Source of the DNA: an uncultured Pelagibacteraceae bacterium | GTDB taxonomy: Bacteria > Pseudomonadota > Alphaproteobacteria > Pelagibacterales > Pelagibacteraceae | DNA: 64,000 nt | Direction of reading: 5' to 3' | Assembly: GCA_902610975.1 (NCBI GenBank) | Contig: CACLXL010000004.1 | Coordinates: 2,501 to 66,500, forward strand | Part shown: positions 47,797 to 57,420 of the stretch, one piece after another | How positions within the stretch are numbered: position 1 is the first letter of the stretch | How the letters are laid out: each line of letters starts with the position of its first letter | Program-made: the position numbers and the translations under genes | Notes under the pieces: generated by a model | The model's input: the letters and a program-made list of their open reading frames with translations, nothing else | Database searches by the model: none | What the model was told of the DNA's origin: nothing

Positions 47797-48597
47797 TTAC
47801 TCAATATCTTTTTTAATTATTAAATCTTGCAAATCATCAAGTATATTTGAATTTGATGCGATAATATTCCTTTTAAGAGGTGATTTTACATCCTCTTCAA
47901 AGAAATTTACAAATCCACCAGCTTCTTTAATAATAACTATACCTGCAGCGATATCCCAGTAATTTAATTCTCTTTGCCAATATCCATCAAATCTACCGCA
48001 AGCAACAAAAGCCATATCTAAAGCGGCGCTACCAAATTTTCTTACATTAGAAACATTCGTTGAAACTTTTTCATACTCGGAAAAAATTTTGTTTTTTATT
48101 TTACTAGACTGTTTTGGGCCACCAGTGACTATTAGCGCATCAGAAATTTTATTTGTTCTCGAGACTCTTATTCTAGAATTATTTAAATATGCACCGTTAC
48201 CCTTTTCTGCACAAAACATTTCATTTGTAACTGGATTGAAGATTACTCCACATCTAACTTCATTTTTTTCCTCATAAGCTACAGAAATAGCAAATTGTGG
48301 AATCCCATTTAGAAAGTTAATTGTTCCGTCGATAGGATCAATTATCCATCTATTAGTAGTATTGGATTTATTTATTATTCCTGATTCTTCAGTTATAATA
48401 CCATATTCAGGATGGGCTTTTTGTAGTTCCTGAAGAAGTATTTTTTCTGTTCTTTTATCTGCCGAAGAAACAAAGTCCCCTGGAGCTTTAGCTGAGACTT
48501 GAAGGTTTTCAAGTTCTCCAAAATCTCTAATTAAAGATCTCGATGCTTTCATACATGCTCTTACAATTAAGTTAATTTGTGGTGAGTCGAGCCTCAT
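47797..48597 (-). CDS. suhB: Inositol monophosphatase family protein
   Basis: 'YGIITEESGI', 'RWIIDPIDGTINFLNGIPQFAISVA', 'YWQRELNYWDIAAGIVIIKEAGG'. Confidence 0.93.
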   Translation of the reverse strand: MRLDSPQINLIVRACMKASRSLIRDFGELENLQVSAKAPGDFVSSADKRTEKILLQELQKAHPEYGIITEESGIINKSNTTNRWIIDPIDGTINFLNGIPQFAISVAYEEKNEVRCGVIFNPVTNEMFCAEKGNGAYLNNSRIRVSRTNKISDALIVTGGPKQSSKIKNKIFSEYEKVSTNVSNVRKFGSAALDMAFVACGRFDGYWQRELNYWDIAAGIVIIKEAGGFVNFFEEDVKSPLKRNIIASNSNILDDLQDLIIKKDIE

Positions 48598-49160
48598 TAA
48601 TTTACTCTTTTAATATATTCAAGCGTTCTTGTGTCTAAAATAATCTTTTCACCACTTTCAATAAAAGGTGGGACATTTATTTTTATTCCACAATCTAAGA
48701 TAGCAGGTTTATATGAAGAAGAGGCGGTTTGATTTTTAATAGCAACATCTGTAGACTTAATTGTGCATTCAATATTAATTGGCAACTCAATAGATATTGG
48801 TTTTCCCTCCATAAATGAAATAGAAACTGATAAATTTTCTTTTAAAAGCTTATAGTGTTCTCCAGTAATGCTTTTAGGAATTTCAACTTGCTCGAAATTT
48901 TTATTATCCATAAAGTGACAGTTTTCACCATCTATATATAAAAAATTATATTTTTTTTCCTCTATTTCTGGCTTTTCTAAATTTTCATTTGATCTAAATC
49001 TCTCATTTAATTTCGTACCTTTAGTTACGCTTTTTAATTCCACTTGGTTAAAAGCCCCACCTTTTCCAGGTTTTACATGTTGAGTTTTTAAAACTGTCCA
49101 ATAATCGTTTTTATGTTCAATTATCATCCCAGGTTTTATTTCATTAGCAGTAATTTTCAT
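48597..49160 (-). CDS. efp: Elongation factor P
   Basis: 'ITANEIKPGMIIEHKNDYWTVLKTQHVKPGKGGAFNQVELKSVTKGTKLNERFRSNE'. Confidence 0.95.
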   Translation of the reverse strand: MKITANEIKPGMIIEHKNDYWTVLKTQHVKPGKGGAFNQVELKSVTKGTKLNERFRSNENLEKPEIEEKKYNFLYIDGENCHFMDNKNFEQVEIPKSITGEHYKLLKENLSVSISFMEGKPISIELPINIECTIKSTDVAIKNQTASSSYKPAILDCGIKINVPPFIESGEKIILDTRTLEYIKRVN

Positions 49161-49758
49161 TTAAACTTTCTTATAGCTATTTCAGGTTTTAATTTTGGGT
49201 TATCCCAAATAAAACTTGATATTGCAATATATTTGGCGCCGGCATTAATTAATTTTTTATAATTTAAATTATTTATTCCTCCAATAACAACAATTGGCTT
49301 ATTTATCTCCTTTTTTGCCCATCTTAAAATACTTAGATTTGCTTTTTTAGCTTTTGGTTTTAGCCTAGATTTAAAAAAAGATCCAAAAGCAACATAATCA
49401 GCACTATCATTTAAAGCCTTCTTCGCAAGAATTTTAGAACTATGACATGTAACTCCTAAAATTTTTCTTTTAAGTTTTTTTCTAGCAAGTTTAAAAGATC
49501 CATCAAGCTGTCCCATGTGACACCCATCAGCTCCTATCTTAGAGGCTAGAATAAAATTATCATTTAAGACAAATTTTACTTTATGTTTAGATGTAATTTT
49601 TTTTATTTTTTTAGAGATATTTAGAATTCTGTCTTCACTTACATTTTTAATCTTAATTGAAAAAACCTTACGTTTTTAAATGATAGTACCTTATTTAAGT
49701 TTGTATAGAAACTTTGATTAACTTTATCGGGTGAAATTAAGTATACTAATCTCTTCAA
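49157..49758 (-). pseudogene. thiE: Thiamine-phosphate synthase, interrupted by an apparent -1 nt frameshift (N-terminal ORF 49639-49758 TTG start; C-terminal frame 49157 to ~49650)
   Basis: N-terminal frame: MKRLVYLISPDKVNQSFYTNLNKVLSFKNVRFFQLRLKM*. C-terminal frame: ...KIKNVSEDRILNISKKIKKITSKHKVKFVLNDNFILASKIGADGCHMGQLDGSF...GVTCHSS...VAFGSFFKS...VIGGINNLNYKKLINAGAKYIAISSFIW. The two halves join as one ThiE if the 5-A tract (plus 49644-49648, T's) had one more A. Confidence 0.82.
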
Positions 49759-49763
49759 AGGGG

Positions 49764-50780
49764 TTATGCTGCAGCTTCTTTCTCTAAATTTTCTGACCAT
49801 TCTCCTTTAGAGGACAGACCATTCATTTTTGCCCTATGGTTAAAAGCTTTTTGTATATTTTCTACTTTCTCCTGATTTTTTCCAAATTCTTTTAGAGCTG
49901 AAGCCTGTAAGCCTCTTCCGTATGAGAAAGTTATTAAAAAATTACTATCATTTATTTTATTTATCTCGTTTAAATTTTTGCTAGACTCAATTTCAGACTG
50001 ACCACCTGATAAGAAAGCTATTCCAGGTACATCCACTGGCACATTTTTTTTTAAACAGTTTAAAGTTTTTTTTGCTATTTCTTCTGTGCTAGATTTTTCT
50101 TTACAATCTGAACCAGGTATTATCATATTGGGTTTGAGCACTGTACCTTTTAAATCAATTTTGTGAATTTCAAGCTCATTATAACACTCATTTAGTACAT
50201 CAGTTGTTACTTGATAACATTTATCTATATTGTGCGAACCATCCATTAAAACTTCTGGTTCAACTATTGGAACCATTTTAGCTTCTTGAACTAAAGCGGC
50301 ATATCTTGCTAAGGCGTGGGCATTAGACTTAATAGATTGGGCAGATGGAAATTTATCTGAAATCTTATAAACAGCTCTCCATTTTGTAAATCTTGCACCT
50401 AAATCATAATATTCTTTTAATCTTTCTCTTAAGCCATCTAAACCCTCTGTTACAGTTTCATCATTAGATCCTGCTAGAGGTTTTGCGCCTTTATCAACTT
50501 TTATTCCAGGAACAGCCCCATGTTTAGAAATCAATTCTGGAATTGATGAACCTAAGGTAGTTTTTTGTCTTATAGTTTCATCGAATAAAATTACTCCCCC
50601 AATATAATCTTTCATTGCACTTGAACTAAAAAGAGTCTGTCTAAAAATCAACCTATTTTTTTCAATGTTCTCTACATTTATACTTTTAAATCTTTTAGCT
50701 ATTGTCCCTGTACTTTCATCTGCTGCAAGAATACCTTTTCCTTTAGCACACATTTTTTTAGCAATTTCATTTAATGTCAT
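49764..50780 (-). CDS. fba: Class I fructose-bisphosphate aldolase
   Basis: 'GKGILAADESTGTIAKRFKSI', 'VPGIKVDKGAKPL', 'GARFTKWRAVYKI', 'MVPIVEPEVLMDGSHNI', 'GTVLKPNMIIPG', 'GIAFLSGGQSEIESSKNLNEI'. Confidence 0.95.
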   Translation of the reverse strand: MTLNEIAKKMCAKGKGILAADESTGTIAKRFKSINVENIEKNRLIFRQTLFSSSAMKDYIGGVILFDETIRQKTTLGSSIPELISKHGAVPGIKVDKGAKPLAGSNDETVTEGLDGLRERLKEYYDLGARFTKWRAVYKISDKFPSAQSIKSNAHALARYAALVQEAKMVPIVEPEVLMDGSHNIDKCYQVTTDVLNECYNELEIHKIDLKGTVLKPNMIIPGSDCKEKSSTEEIAKKTLNCLKKNVPVDVPGIAFLSGGQSEIESSKNLNEINKINDSNFLITFSYGRGLQASALKEFGKNQEKVENIQKAFNHRAKMNGLSSKGEWSENLEKEAAA

Positions 50781-50789
50781 AGCGATTAT

Positions 50790-51980
50790 TTATTTTAAAA
50801 CACTTATACCAGGCAAGTCTTTTCCTTCTAAGTACTCTAAAAACGCTCCTCCTGCTGTTGATAAGTGAGAGAAAGTAAGTTTGTCATTACTTTTATTTAT
50901 TGCTGCGAGAGTATCTCCACCTCCAAGTACAGATATTAAAGATTTTTCTGAAGTATTTTTAGAAATATTTTCAGCAATCGACATAGTTCCTGCTGAAAAG
51001 TTGACATTTTCGAAATACCCTGCGGGTCCGTTCCACAGAACAGTATTAGAATCATTTATTTTTTTTTGAATATTTTTGATTGTATTAAAGCCAATATCTA
51101 AAATCATTTCATTTTCTTTTACTTCATCGAGATTTTTATTTTTACCAGCTCCTTCAAAGTCTGTTCCTACCATGCAGTCTTCAGGTATTAATATTTCACA
51201 ATTATTTTCCTCTGCTTTTTTATAAATATTTTCTATAATCTTTTTTGTATTTTTTTCAATTAAAGATTTACCAACTTTTATATTTTTATAAACGAAGAAG
51301 TTATTAGCCATTGCCCCAACAATTACTAAATTATTTACTTTGTTTAAAAGATTAGTAATAACATTAATCTTTGTAGAAATTTTTGATCCGCCGATAATAC
51401 AAGTAACTGGTTCCTTTTTATTTTTTATAACAAGATCTATTGCTGCTATTTCTTTTTTTAATAATGGTCCAGCATAACATTTTTTCACAAATCTAGTTAT
51501 ATTATGTACTGAGGCTTGTTTTCTATGAGAACAAGAAAATGCATCATTTATAAATATATCTCCAAGTTCACCTAACTTTTTAGAAAAATCTTGGTCATCT
51601 TCGGTTTCTTCTTTAAAAAATCTTATGTTCTCAATTAATATTACCTCACCCCCCTTTAGGTGAGAAAATTTTTCTTTAGTTTTACCATCAAAGGTTCCTC
51701 TAAAAAAATAGACGTTAGTTTTAAGCGCTTCCTTGAGATATTTATAGATTGGTATTAAAGAAAGTTCAGGAACATTAATTCCTTTTGGTCGACCTAAATG
51801 GCTAATAATTATAATTTTTGCTTTTTTTTCAATTAGTTTATTTATAAAAGGTAAGCATAAAGTTATTCTAGTATCATCTTTTATAACCTTATCTTTTATG
51901 GGAACATTTAAGTCTAATCTGAGAATAATCTTTTGATCTTTAATTTCTAAATCATCAGGAAAGTAATTTATTTTACCCAT
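50790..51980 (-). CDS. pgk: Phosphoglycerate kinase
   Basis: 'KIILRLDLNVPIKD', 'KIIIISHLGRPKG', 'NDAFSCSHRKQASVHNI', 'AIIGGSKISTKINVI'-type motif 'CIIGGSKISTKI', 'VLWNGPAGYFE', 'SVLGGGDTLAAI'. Confidence 0.96.
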   Translation of the reverse strand: MGKINYFPDDLEIKDQKIILRLDLNVPIKDKVIKDDTRITLCLPFINKLIEKKAKIIIISHLGRPKGINVPELSLIPIYKYLKEALKTNVYFFRGTFDGKTKEKFSHLKGGEVILIENIRFFKEETEDDQDFSKKLGELGDIFINDAFSCSHRKQASVHNITRFVKKCYAGPLLKKEIAAIDLVIKNKKEPVTCIIGGSKISTKINVITNLLNKVNNLVIVGAMANNFFVYKNIKVGKSLIEKNTKKIIENIYKKAEENNCEILIPEDCMVGTDFEGAGKNKNLDEVKENEMILDIGFNTIKNIQKKINDSNTVLWNGPAGYFENVNFSAGTMSIAENISKNTSEKSLISVLGGGDTLAAINKSNDKLTFSHLSTAGGAFLEYLEGKDLPGISVLK

Positions 51981-51989
51981 TAACTACTG

Positions 51990-53972
51990 TTAATCTCTCA
52001 ATTTTTTTTGAATAAAGTTTGTTATATCTTCCTCTGATAATTTAAAATGTTTGTAAACTTCTTTATAAGGAGCACTTTCACCAAATTTATCTATGCCTAA
52101 ATTAGCACCTTTATTTTTAATATATTTTTGCCAAGACATTATGCTTCCAGCTTCTAACGTAATAATCAAAGAATTTTCTTCTAAAATTTCTTTTTGGTAA
52201 TCCTCAGGTTGTTTATCAAAAAGTTTCATACATGGCATAGAAACAACTTTAGAGTGGATATTATTTTCTTTAAGCTTCTCTTGGACTTTTAAAGCAAGTT
52301 CTACCTCTGTGCCAGATGCAACTAGTGTTACGTTGCTTTCATGAGAAGTTAAATTAACTGTGTAAGCTCCTTTTTCACATTTATTCTCTTTTGAATTTTT
52401 AGGATTTATGTATGGAACTTTCTGTCTAGATAACGCAATTGCACTTGGAGTGTTCTCACTTTTTAAAGCTAATTCCCAACATTCAAAAGTTTCATTTATA
52501 TCCGCAGGTCTAAATACATTTAAATTTGGTATAGCTCTTAATCCAGCTAGTTGCTCAATTGGTTGGTGAGTGGGACCGTCTTCACCAAGACCAATCGAGT
52601 CATGAGAAAAGACATAAATAACTTTTAGACCCATCAAAGCAGAAAGTCTAATGGAAGGTTTACAATAATCAGAAAAAATTAAAAAAGTCCCTCCATAAGG
52701 AATTATTCCTCCATAAAGTGCTAAACCATTCATAACTGCAGCCATACCGTGTTCTCTAACTCCATAATGAATGTAATTTCCATTAAAATTTTTAGAGTTG
52801 ATAATTTTAGAATTGTTAGTTTTTGTATTATTTGAACCACTTAAATCTGCTGACCCACCGATTAATTGTGGAAGAAAAGCAGAAATTTTTTCAATCGCTG
52901 CCATTGAGCACTGTCTTGTTGCTAAACTTGGTTTATCTTCAAAATATTTCTCTTTCTCTTTTTGGATTAAACTTTCTAAACCTGTGAGGTTTGATTTTTC
53001 TTTAAATCTATTAAGTTCATTTATAATTTTTGGATTTTTTTTATTAATTATTTGTAACCAGTTTTTCTCTAATTGCTCACCTTTATTTCCTATTTCTCTC
53101 CATTCATCTAATATTTCTTGAGGTATTTCAAATGGTAAGCTGTTCCATTTTAATTGTTTTCTTACTAGTGATATTTCATCACTTCCTAAAGGGGAACCAT
53201 GAGATGAAGCCTTACCAGATTTATTAGGTGATCCAAATCCTATGATAGTCTTACAAGATATGATCGTTGGTTTTTTTGATTTTGATGCTTTGGTAATTGC
53301 TTTTGATATTTGTTTCTCATTATGACCATTAACCTCTATAAAGCTCCAACCATAGGCCTCAAATCTTTTTTTATAATTATCTGAAACACTAAGAGACGTT
53401 GATCCATCGATTGAAATTTTATTGTTATCAAAAAAAACTATTAAATTCTTTAATTTAAGATGACCCGCTAAACTCATTGCCTCATGACTAACACCTTCCA
53501 TTAAATCTCCGTCACTAGCAATAACATAAGTTTTGTTATTAATAATATTTGATCCAAATTTCTTTCTAAATATCTCTTCGGCGATCGCCATACCGACTGC
53601 GTTTCCTAAACCTTGGCCCAAAGGCCCTGTTGTAGTTTCAATTCCAGTTCCACTTTTATATTCGGGATGACCAGCACAAATAGAATTCAGCTGTCTAAAT
53701 TTTTTTATGTCTTCAATTGAAATACTTTCGTAACCAGTCAGGTATAACAATGAGTAAAGCAACATGGATCCATGTCCCGCTGATAAAATAAATCTGTCTC
53801 TATTGATCCAATTAGGATTTTTTGGATTAAACCTCAGGTGGTATTTAAAAAGAACCGTCGCAACATCTGCCATGCCCATGGGCATTCCTGGATGTCCAGA
53901 GTTAGCTTTTTGGACAGCATCAATCGATAAAAATCTTATTGCATTAGATAATTGGTTAAAATTTATACTCAC
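51990..53972 (-). CDS. tkt: Transketolase (probable GTG start at 53972; the track ORF extends to 54044)
   Basis: 'NAIRFLSIDAVQKANSGHPGMPMGMADVATVLF', 'RDRFILSAGHGSMLLYSLLYLTGY', 'TTGPLGQGLGNAVGMAIAE', 'SHDSIGLGEDGPTHQPIEQLAGLRAIPNLNVFRPAD'. Confidence 0.95.
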   Translation of the reverse strand: MSINFNQLSNAIRFLSIDAVQKANSGHPGMPMGMADVATVLFKYHLRFNPKNPNWINRDRFILSAGHGSMLLYSLLYLTGYESISIEDIKKFRQLNSICAGHPEYKSGTGIETTTGPLGQGLGNAVGMAIAEEIFRKKFGSNIINNKTYVIASDGDLMEGVSHEAMSLAGHLKLKNLIVFFDNNKISIDGSTSLSVSDNYKKRFEAYGWSFIEVNGHNEKQISKAITKASKSKKPTIISCKTIIGFGSPNKSGKASSHGSPLGSDEISLVRKQLKWNSLPFEIPQEILDEWREIGNKGEQLEKNWLQIINKKNPKIINELNRFKEKSNLTGLESLIQKEKEKYFEDKPSLATRQCSMAAIEKISAFLPQLIGGSADLSGSNNTKTNNSKIINSKNFNGNYIHYGVREHGMAAVMNGLALYGGIIPYGGTFLIFSDYCKPSIRLSALMGLKVIYVFSHDSIGLGEDGPTHQPIEQLAGLRAIPNLNVFRPADINETFECWELALKSENTPSAIALSRQKVPYINPKNSKENKCEKGAYTVNLTSHESNVTLVASGTEVELALKVQEKLKENNIHSKVVSMPCMKLFDKQPEDYQKEILEENSLIITLEAGSIMSWQKYIKNKGANLGIDKFGESAPYKEVYKHFKLSEEDITNFIQKKLRD

Positions 53973-54029
53973 TTTGAATAACCTATATAGACTTAAACTA
54001 AGTATATCAATATTATGATATAATATTTT

Positions 54030-54353
54030 ATGAGCATAATTCAAAAAAAAGAAAAAAATTTAAATCAACTAATAAACAAACTTAACTCATTAGCTTTAAC
54101 TTATTCACAACCAAATTACGAAATTGAAAAAATTAAATCAGAAAAAAATGAAATATTGAGACAAAAAGTTGAAATTGAAAAAAAAAACATTGATTTAATG
54201 AGAGAACACAAATATTTGAGAGAAAAAATTAAAAATCTTCAGATAGAAGTAAAAAAAAACTCTTCTTTAGAAGACAGTTTTAACCAAGAAATTGAGGAGT
54301 TGAGCAAAGAAACTGAAAATTTAGTACACGAAATAGAGAAATGGCAAACGTAA
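54030..54353 (+). CDS. Coiled-coil small protein upstream of zapA
   Basis: Helical, Glu/Lys-rich ORF overlapping zapA; position resembles the DUF4164-zapA arrangement in alphaproteobacteria. Confidence 0.6.
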   Translation: MSIIQKKEKNLNQLINKLNSLALTYSQPNYEIEKIKSEKNEILRQKVEIEKKNIDLMREHKYLREKIKNLQIEVKKNSSLEDSFNQEIEELSKETENLVHEIEKWQT

Positions 54354-54787
54354 ATATTAAATTCAATAATAAGGATTATTTACTTTCTTGTGATGACGGT
54401 CAAGAAGAGTCACTTAAAAAACTAACAAAATTTTTAGACAAAAAGTATTTAGAGTTAAAAGATAAACTCGGAAACATTGGGGAAAACAAGCTTTTATTGA
54501 TAACTACAATCCAACTAATTGATGAATATTTTGATTTAAAGGAGAAAGTGACTAAACAAAAAATTAAAATAGATGAGATCTCTGATAAATTTAAAGAAAT
54601 TAGATCTCTAGCAATTCACTATAAAAAAGACAAAGATGCCGAGATTAATGATCTCAATAAGGAATTAGAAAATTTTAAAAAGACTATTGAGGATAATAAT
54701 AATCTTTATGAGTCAATGTTAGATAAAACCACCCAATCACTTGAAAAAATAATATCAAATACAGAATCTCTATCTAAGATACAGTAG
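54341..54787 (+). CDS. zapA: Cell division protein ZapA-like
   Basis: 'ANVNIKFNNKDYLLSCDDGQEESLKKLTKFLDKKYLELKDKLGNIGENKLLLITTIQLIDEYFDLKEK'. Confidence 0.85.
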   Translation: MANVNIKFNNKDYLLSCDDGQEESLKKLTKFLDKKYLELKDKLGNIGENKLLLITTIQLIDEYFDLKEKVTKQKIKIDEISDKFKEIRSLAIHYKKDKDAEINDLNKELENFKKTIEDNNNLYESMLDKTTQSLEKIISNTESLSKIQ

Positions 54788-55339
54788 ATGGATAAAAAAA
54801 GCTCAATTAGAAAAAGATACATCTCAAAAAGAAAAAACAATTATTTTGAAATAAAAGAGAATTTTTTTTTTCCATTGATAAAACTCATCAAAAGCAAGTT
54901 CCAAAATAAAAAATTGTTAATTTCATTATATTATCCCAACTCACATGAATTGAATATTTTAAAAATATTTAATCAAGAAACGTTAAGAAAACACACCTTT
55001 TTGTTACCTGTGATAGAGAAAGATATTTTTATGAGTTTCCACGAATGGAAAAAACAAGATATTTTAAATTTAAATAAATATGGAATTCCAGAACCAATTA
55101 AATATAAAAAAAGGACTCCCCACGTTATTTTAGTACCATTGGTAGCCTATGATAAATTTAAAAATAGATTAGGTTATGGCAAAGGTTTTTATGATAAGTA
55201 TCTTAAAAAATACCTCAATATGCCTAATAAAATTTTAAAAGTCGGTATTGCATTTTCTTTTCAAAAATATCATAACCTGCCCTCTACAAGAAATGATGTA
55301 AAACTTGATTACATAATTACAGAAAAGGGAATAATTTAA
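54788..55339 (+). CDS. 5-formyltetrahydrofolate cyclo-ligase
   Basis: 'YKKRTPHVILVPLVAYDKFKNRLGYGKGFYDKYL', 'IAFSFQKYHNLPSTRNDVKLDYIITEKGII'. Confidence 0.88.
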   Translation: MDKKSSIRKRYISKRKNNYFEIKENFFFPLIKLIKSKFQNKKLLISLYYPNSHELNILKIFNQETLRKHTFLLPVIEKDIFMSFHEWKKQDILNLNKYGIPEPIKYKKRTPHVILVPLVAYDKFKNRLGYGKGFYDKYLKKYLNMPNKILKVGIAFSFQKYHNLPSTRNDVKLDYIITEKGII

Positions 55340-56145
55340 TGAGAATTTTAGTTTTGGGCGATGTGATGGGTTTATCAGGAAGATCGGCGCTTAAAAAAAG
55401 ACTACCAAAAATATTAAATGAGAATGAAATAAATTTTTCAATTATAAATGGTGAGAATGCTTCTGATGATGGAAAAGGTATAACAAAAGATATAGCAGAG
55501 GAAATTTTTTCTTTAGGTATTGATGTAATTACTTCTGGAAATCATATTTGGGACAAGGATGAAACCGCAAATTATATTGAAAAAGAAAAAAGGCTTCTTA
55601 GACCAGCAAATCTAGCACAAGGTTCTCCAGGACAAGGATTTGGAATTTATCTTACAAAAGATAAAAAATATAAAATTGGAGTAATTAATTTGATGGGCAA
55701 TGTGTTTATGAAAAAAACAGAGGATGTTTTTAAAGTTGCAAAAGATATTTCACAGAAGATTAAATTAAAAAAAAACGTGGATTTTTCAATAGTAGATTTT
55801 CATGGAGAGATAACAAGTGAAAAAATGGCTATGGGATATTTTTTTGATGGCTCATCAACCTGTGTAGTTGGAACCCATACTCACATTCCTACAGCTGACA
55901 CAAGAATACTAGAAAAAGGGACAGGATATCAAACTGACATAGGTATGTGTGGTGATTATAATTCAGTTATAGGAATGAACAAAGAAAATTCATTAAAAAG
56001 ATTTTTCAAAGATAAAGATGCCATTAAACATTTTCCATCCGAAGGAGAAGGAACACTATCAGGTATAATTGTGGATGCAGATGAAAAAACAGGCTTAACA
56101 AAAAAAATCTCAAGAATAATCGTAGGTGGAACATTGGATAAATAA
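55339..56145 (+). CDS. YmdB-family metallophosphoesterase
   Basis: 'MRILVLGDVMGLSGRSALKKRLP', 'NGENASDDGKGITKDIAEEIFSLGIDVITSGNHIWDKDE', 'DFHGEITSEKMAMGYFFDGSSTCVVGTHTHIPTADTRIL'. Confidence 0.92.
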   Translation: MRILVLGDVMGLSGRSALKKRLPKILNENEINFSIINGENASDDGKGITKDIAEEIFSLGIDVITSGNHIWDKDETANYIEKEKRLLRPANLAQGSPGQGFGIYLTKDKKYKIGVINLMGNVFMKKTEDVFKVAKDISQKIKLKKNVDFSIVDFHGEITSEKMAMGYFFDGSSTCVVGTHTHIPTADTRILEKGTGYQTDIGMCGDYNSVIGMNKENSLKRFFKDKDAIKHFPSEGEGTLSGIIVDADEKTGLTKKISRIIVGGTLDK

Positions 56146-56147
56146 AT

Positions 56148-56864
56148 ATGGCAGGACACTCACATTGGGCTGGTATCAAACACAAGAAAGGAAGGGCGGA
56201 CAAAGAAAGATCAAAAATATTTTCTAAACTTTCAAGAGAGATTACAGTTGCTGCTAAATTAGGAGATAAAGATCCTGATATTAACCCTAGATTAAGAACA
56301 GCTATCCAGGCAGCAAAGCAAGCTAACATGCCAAAAGAAAATATATTTAGAGCAATTAGTAAGTCGGAAACTAGTGATAACAAAAATTATGAAAATTTAA
56401 GGTACGAAGGATTTGGGCCTTTTAGTTCTGCATTAATAATTGAAACTTTAACTGATAATAAAAACAGATCAGCTTCGAGTATACGAACTGTATTACAGAA
56501 AAATGGAGGTCGGCTAGGGGAAACCGGTTCAACATCACACATGTTTAATAATTACGGAATAATTCACATTGAGCGATCCAAAATAAGTGAAGAAGAGGCT
56601 TTTTATGTAGCTATCAACTCTGGAGCAAAAGACTGCAGTTTAAATGACGATTTTTATGAAATAATTACTGAGAAAGAGGATTTCTATAAAGTAAAGACTG
56701 AACTAGAGAAAAAAATCGATAGTTTCTCTTACTCAGCTATAGAGTGGCGAGCTTCAAATAATTTAAGTCTAGATAAAGAAAAAACAAAAAAAATTCTTGA
56801 AATTGTTAATACTTTGGAGGATTTAGATGACGTACAAAAAATATTCACAAACGTTAATTTATAA
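56148..56864 (+). CDS. YebC/PmpR-family DNA-binding regulator
   Basis: 'MAGHSHWAGIKHKKGRADKERSKIFSKLSREITVAAKLGDKDPDINPRLRTAIQAAKQANMPKENIFRAI'. Confidence 0.95.
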   Translation: MAGHSHWAGIKHKKGRADKERSKIFSKLSREITVAAKLGDKDPDINPRLRTAIQAAKQANMPKENIFRAISKSETSDNKNYENLRYEGFGPFSSALIIETLTDNKNRSASSIRTVLQKNGGRLGETGSTSHMFNNYGIIHIERSKISEEEAFYVAINSGAKDCSLNDDFYEIITEKEDFYKVKTELEKKIDSFSYSAIEWRASNNLSLDKEKTKKILEIVNTLEDLDDVQKIFTNVNL

Positions 56865-56873
56865 AATTAAAAT

Positions 56874-57362
56874 ATGAAAATTATTGGTATAGATCCTGGT
56901 TTGAGTGGAGCCATAGCAATTTTAGAGGATAAAAAAGTATTCAGTGTTTCCGATATGCCTGTAATGGCTGAAGGAAAAAAAAATAAAAGACAATTAAATA
57001 GCGCTCAATTAGTTAATATAATTAGAGAAAATACTAATCCCAAAGAAGACATTGCAGTTGTTGTTGAACAAGTAAATGCGATGCCTGGTCAAGGAGTAAC
57101 TAGCATGTTTAATTTTGGCCAAACATTTGGAGCAATAAAAGGTATCTGCGCAGCACTAGGTTTACCAATTTTTTTTGTTAGACCATCTAAATGGAAAAAA
57201 CATTTTAATTTAATCAATTCTTCTAAAGATTCTAGTAGGACTAAAGTAATAGAAATGTATCCATCATTATCTAGTCAACTAGCAAAAAAAAAAGACGTGA
57301 ATAAATCAGACGCCATTTTAATAGCTAGATATTATTGTGATACAAGATTTCAAGATCAATAA
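56874..57362 (+). CDS. RuvC-like Holliday junction resolvase of MOC1/phage type
   Basis: 'IIGIDPGLSGAIAIL', 'VVVEQVNAMPGQGVTSMFNFGQTFGAIKGICAALGLPIFFVRPSKWKKHFNL', 'SRTKVIEMYPSL', 'KKDVNKSDAILIARY'. Confidence 0.8.
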   Translation: MKIIGIDPGLSGAIAILEDKKVFSVSDMPVMAEGKKNKRQLNSAQLVNIIRENTNPKEDIAVVVEQVNAMPGQGVTSMFNFGQTFGAIKGICAALGLPIFFVRPSKWKKHFNLINSSKDSSRTKVIEMYPSLSSQLAKKKDVNKSDAILIARYYCDTRFQDQ

Positions 57363-57420
57363 ATTATATTTTGATAAAAATCGCCAAATTCATGACACAT
57401 TCTAAAAGTAATCAATCTTA

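Noticed and set aside
53973-54044. Upstream extension of the transketolase ORF to 54044
   Set aside because: The extension MNYAHKILYHNIDILSLSLYRLFK is not transketolase-like and overlaps the divergent 54030 gene. The GTG at 53972 fits better.
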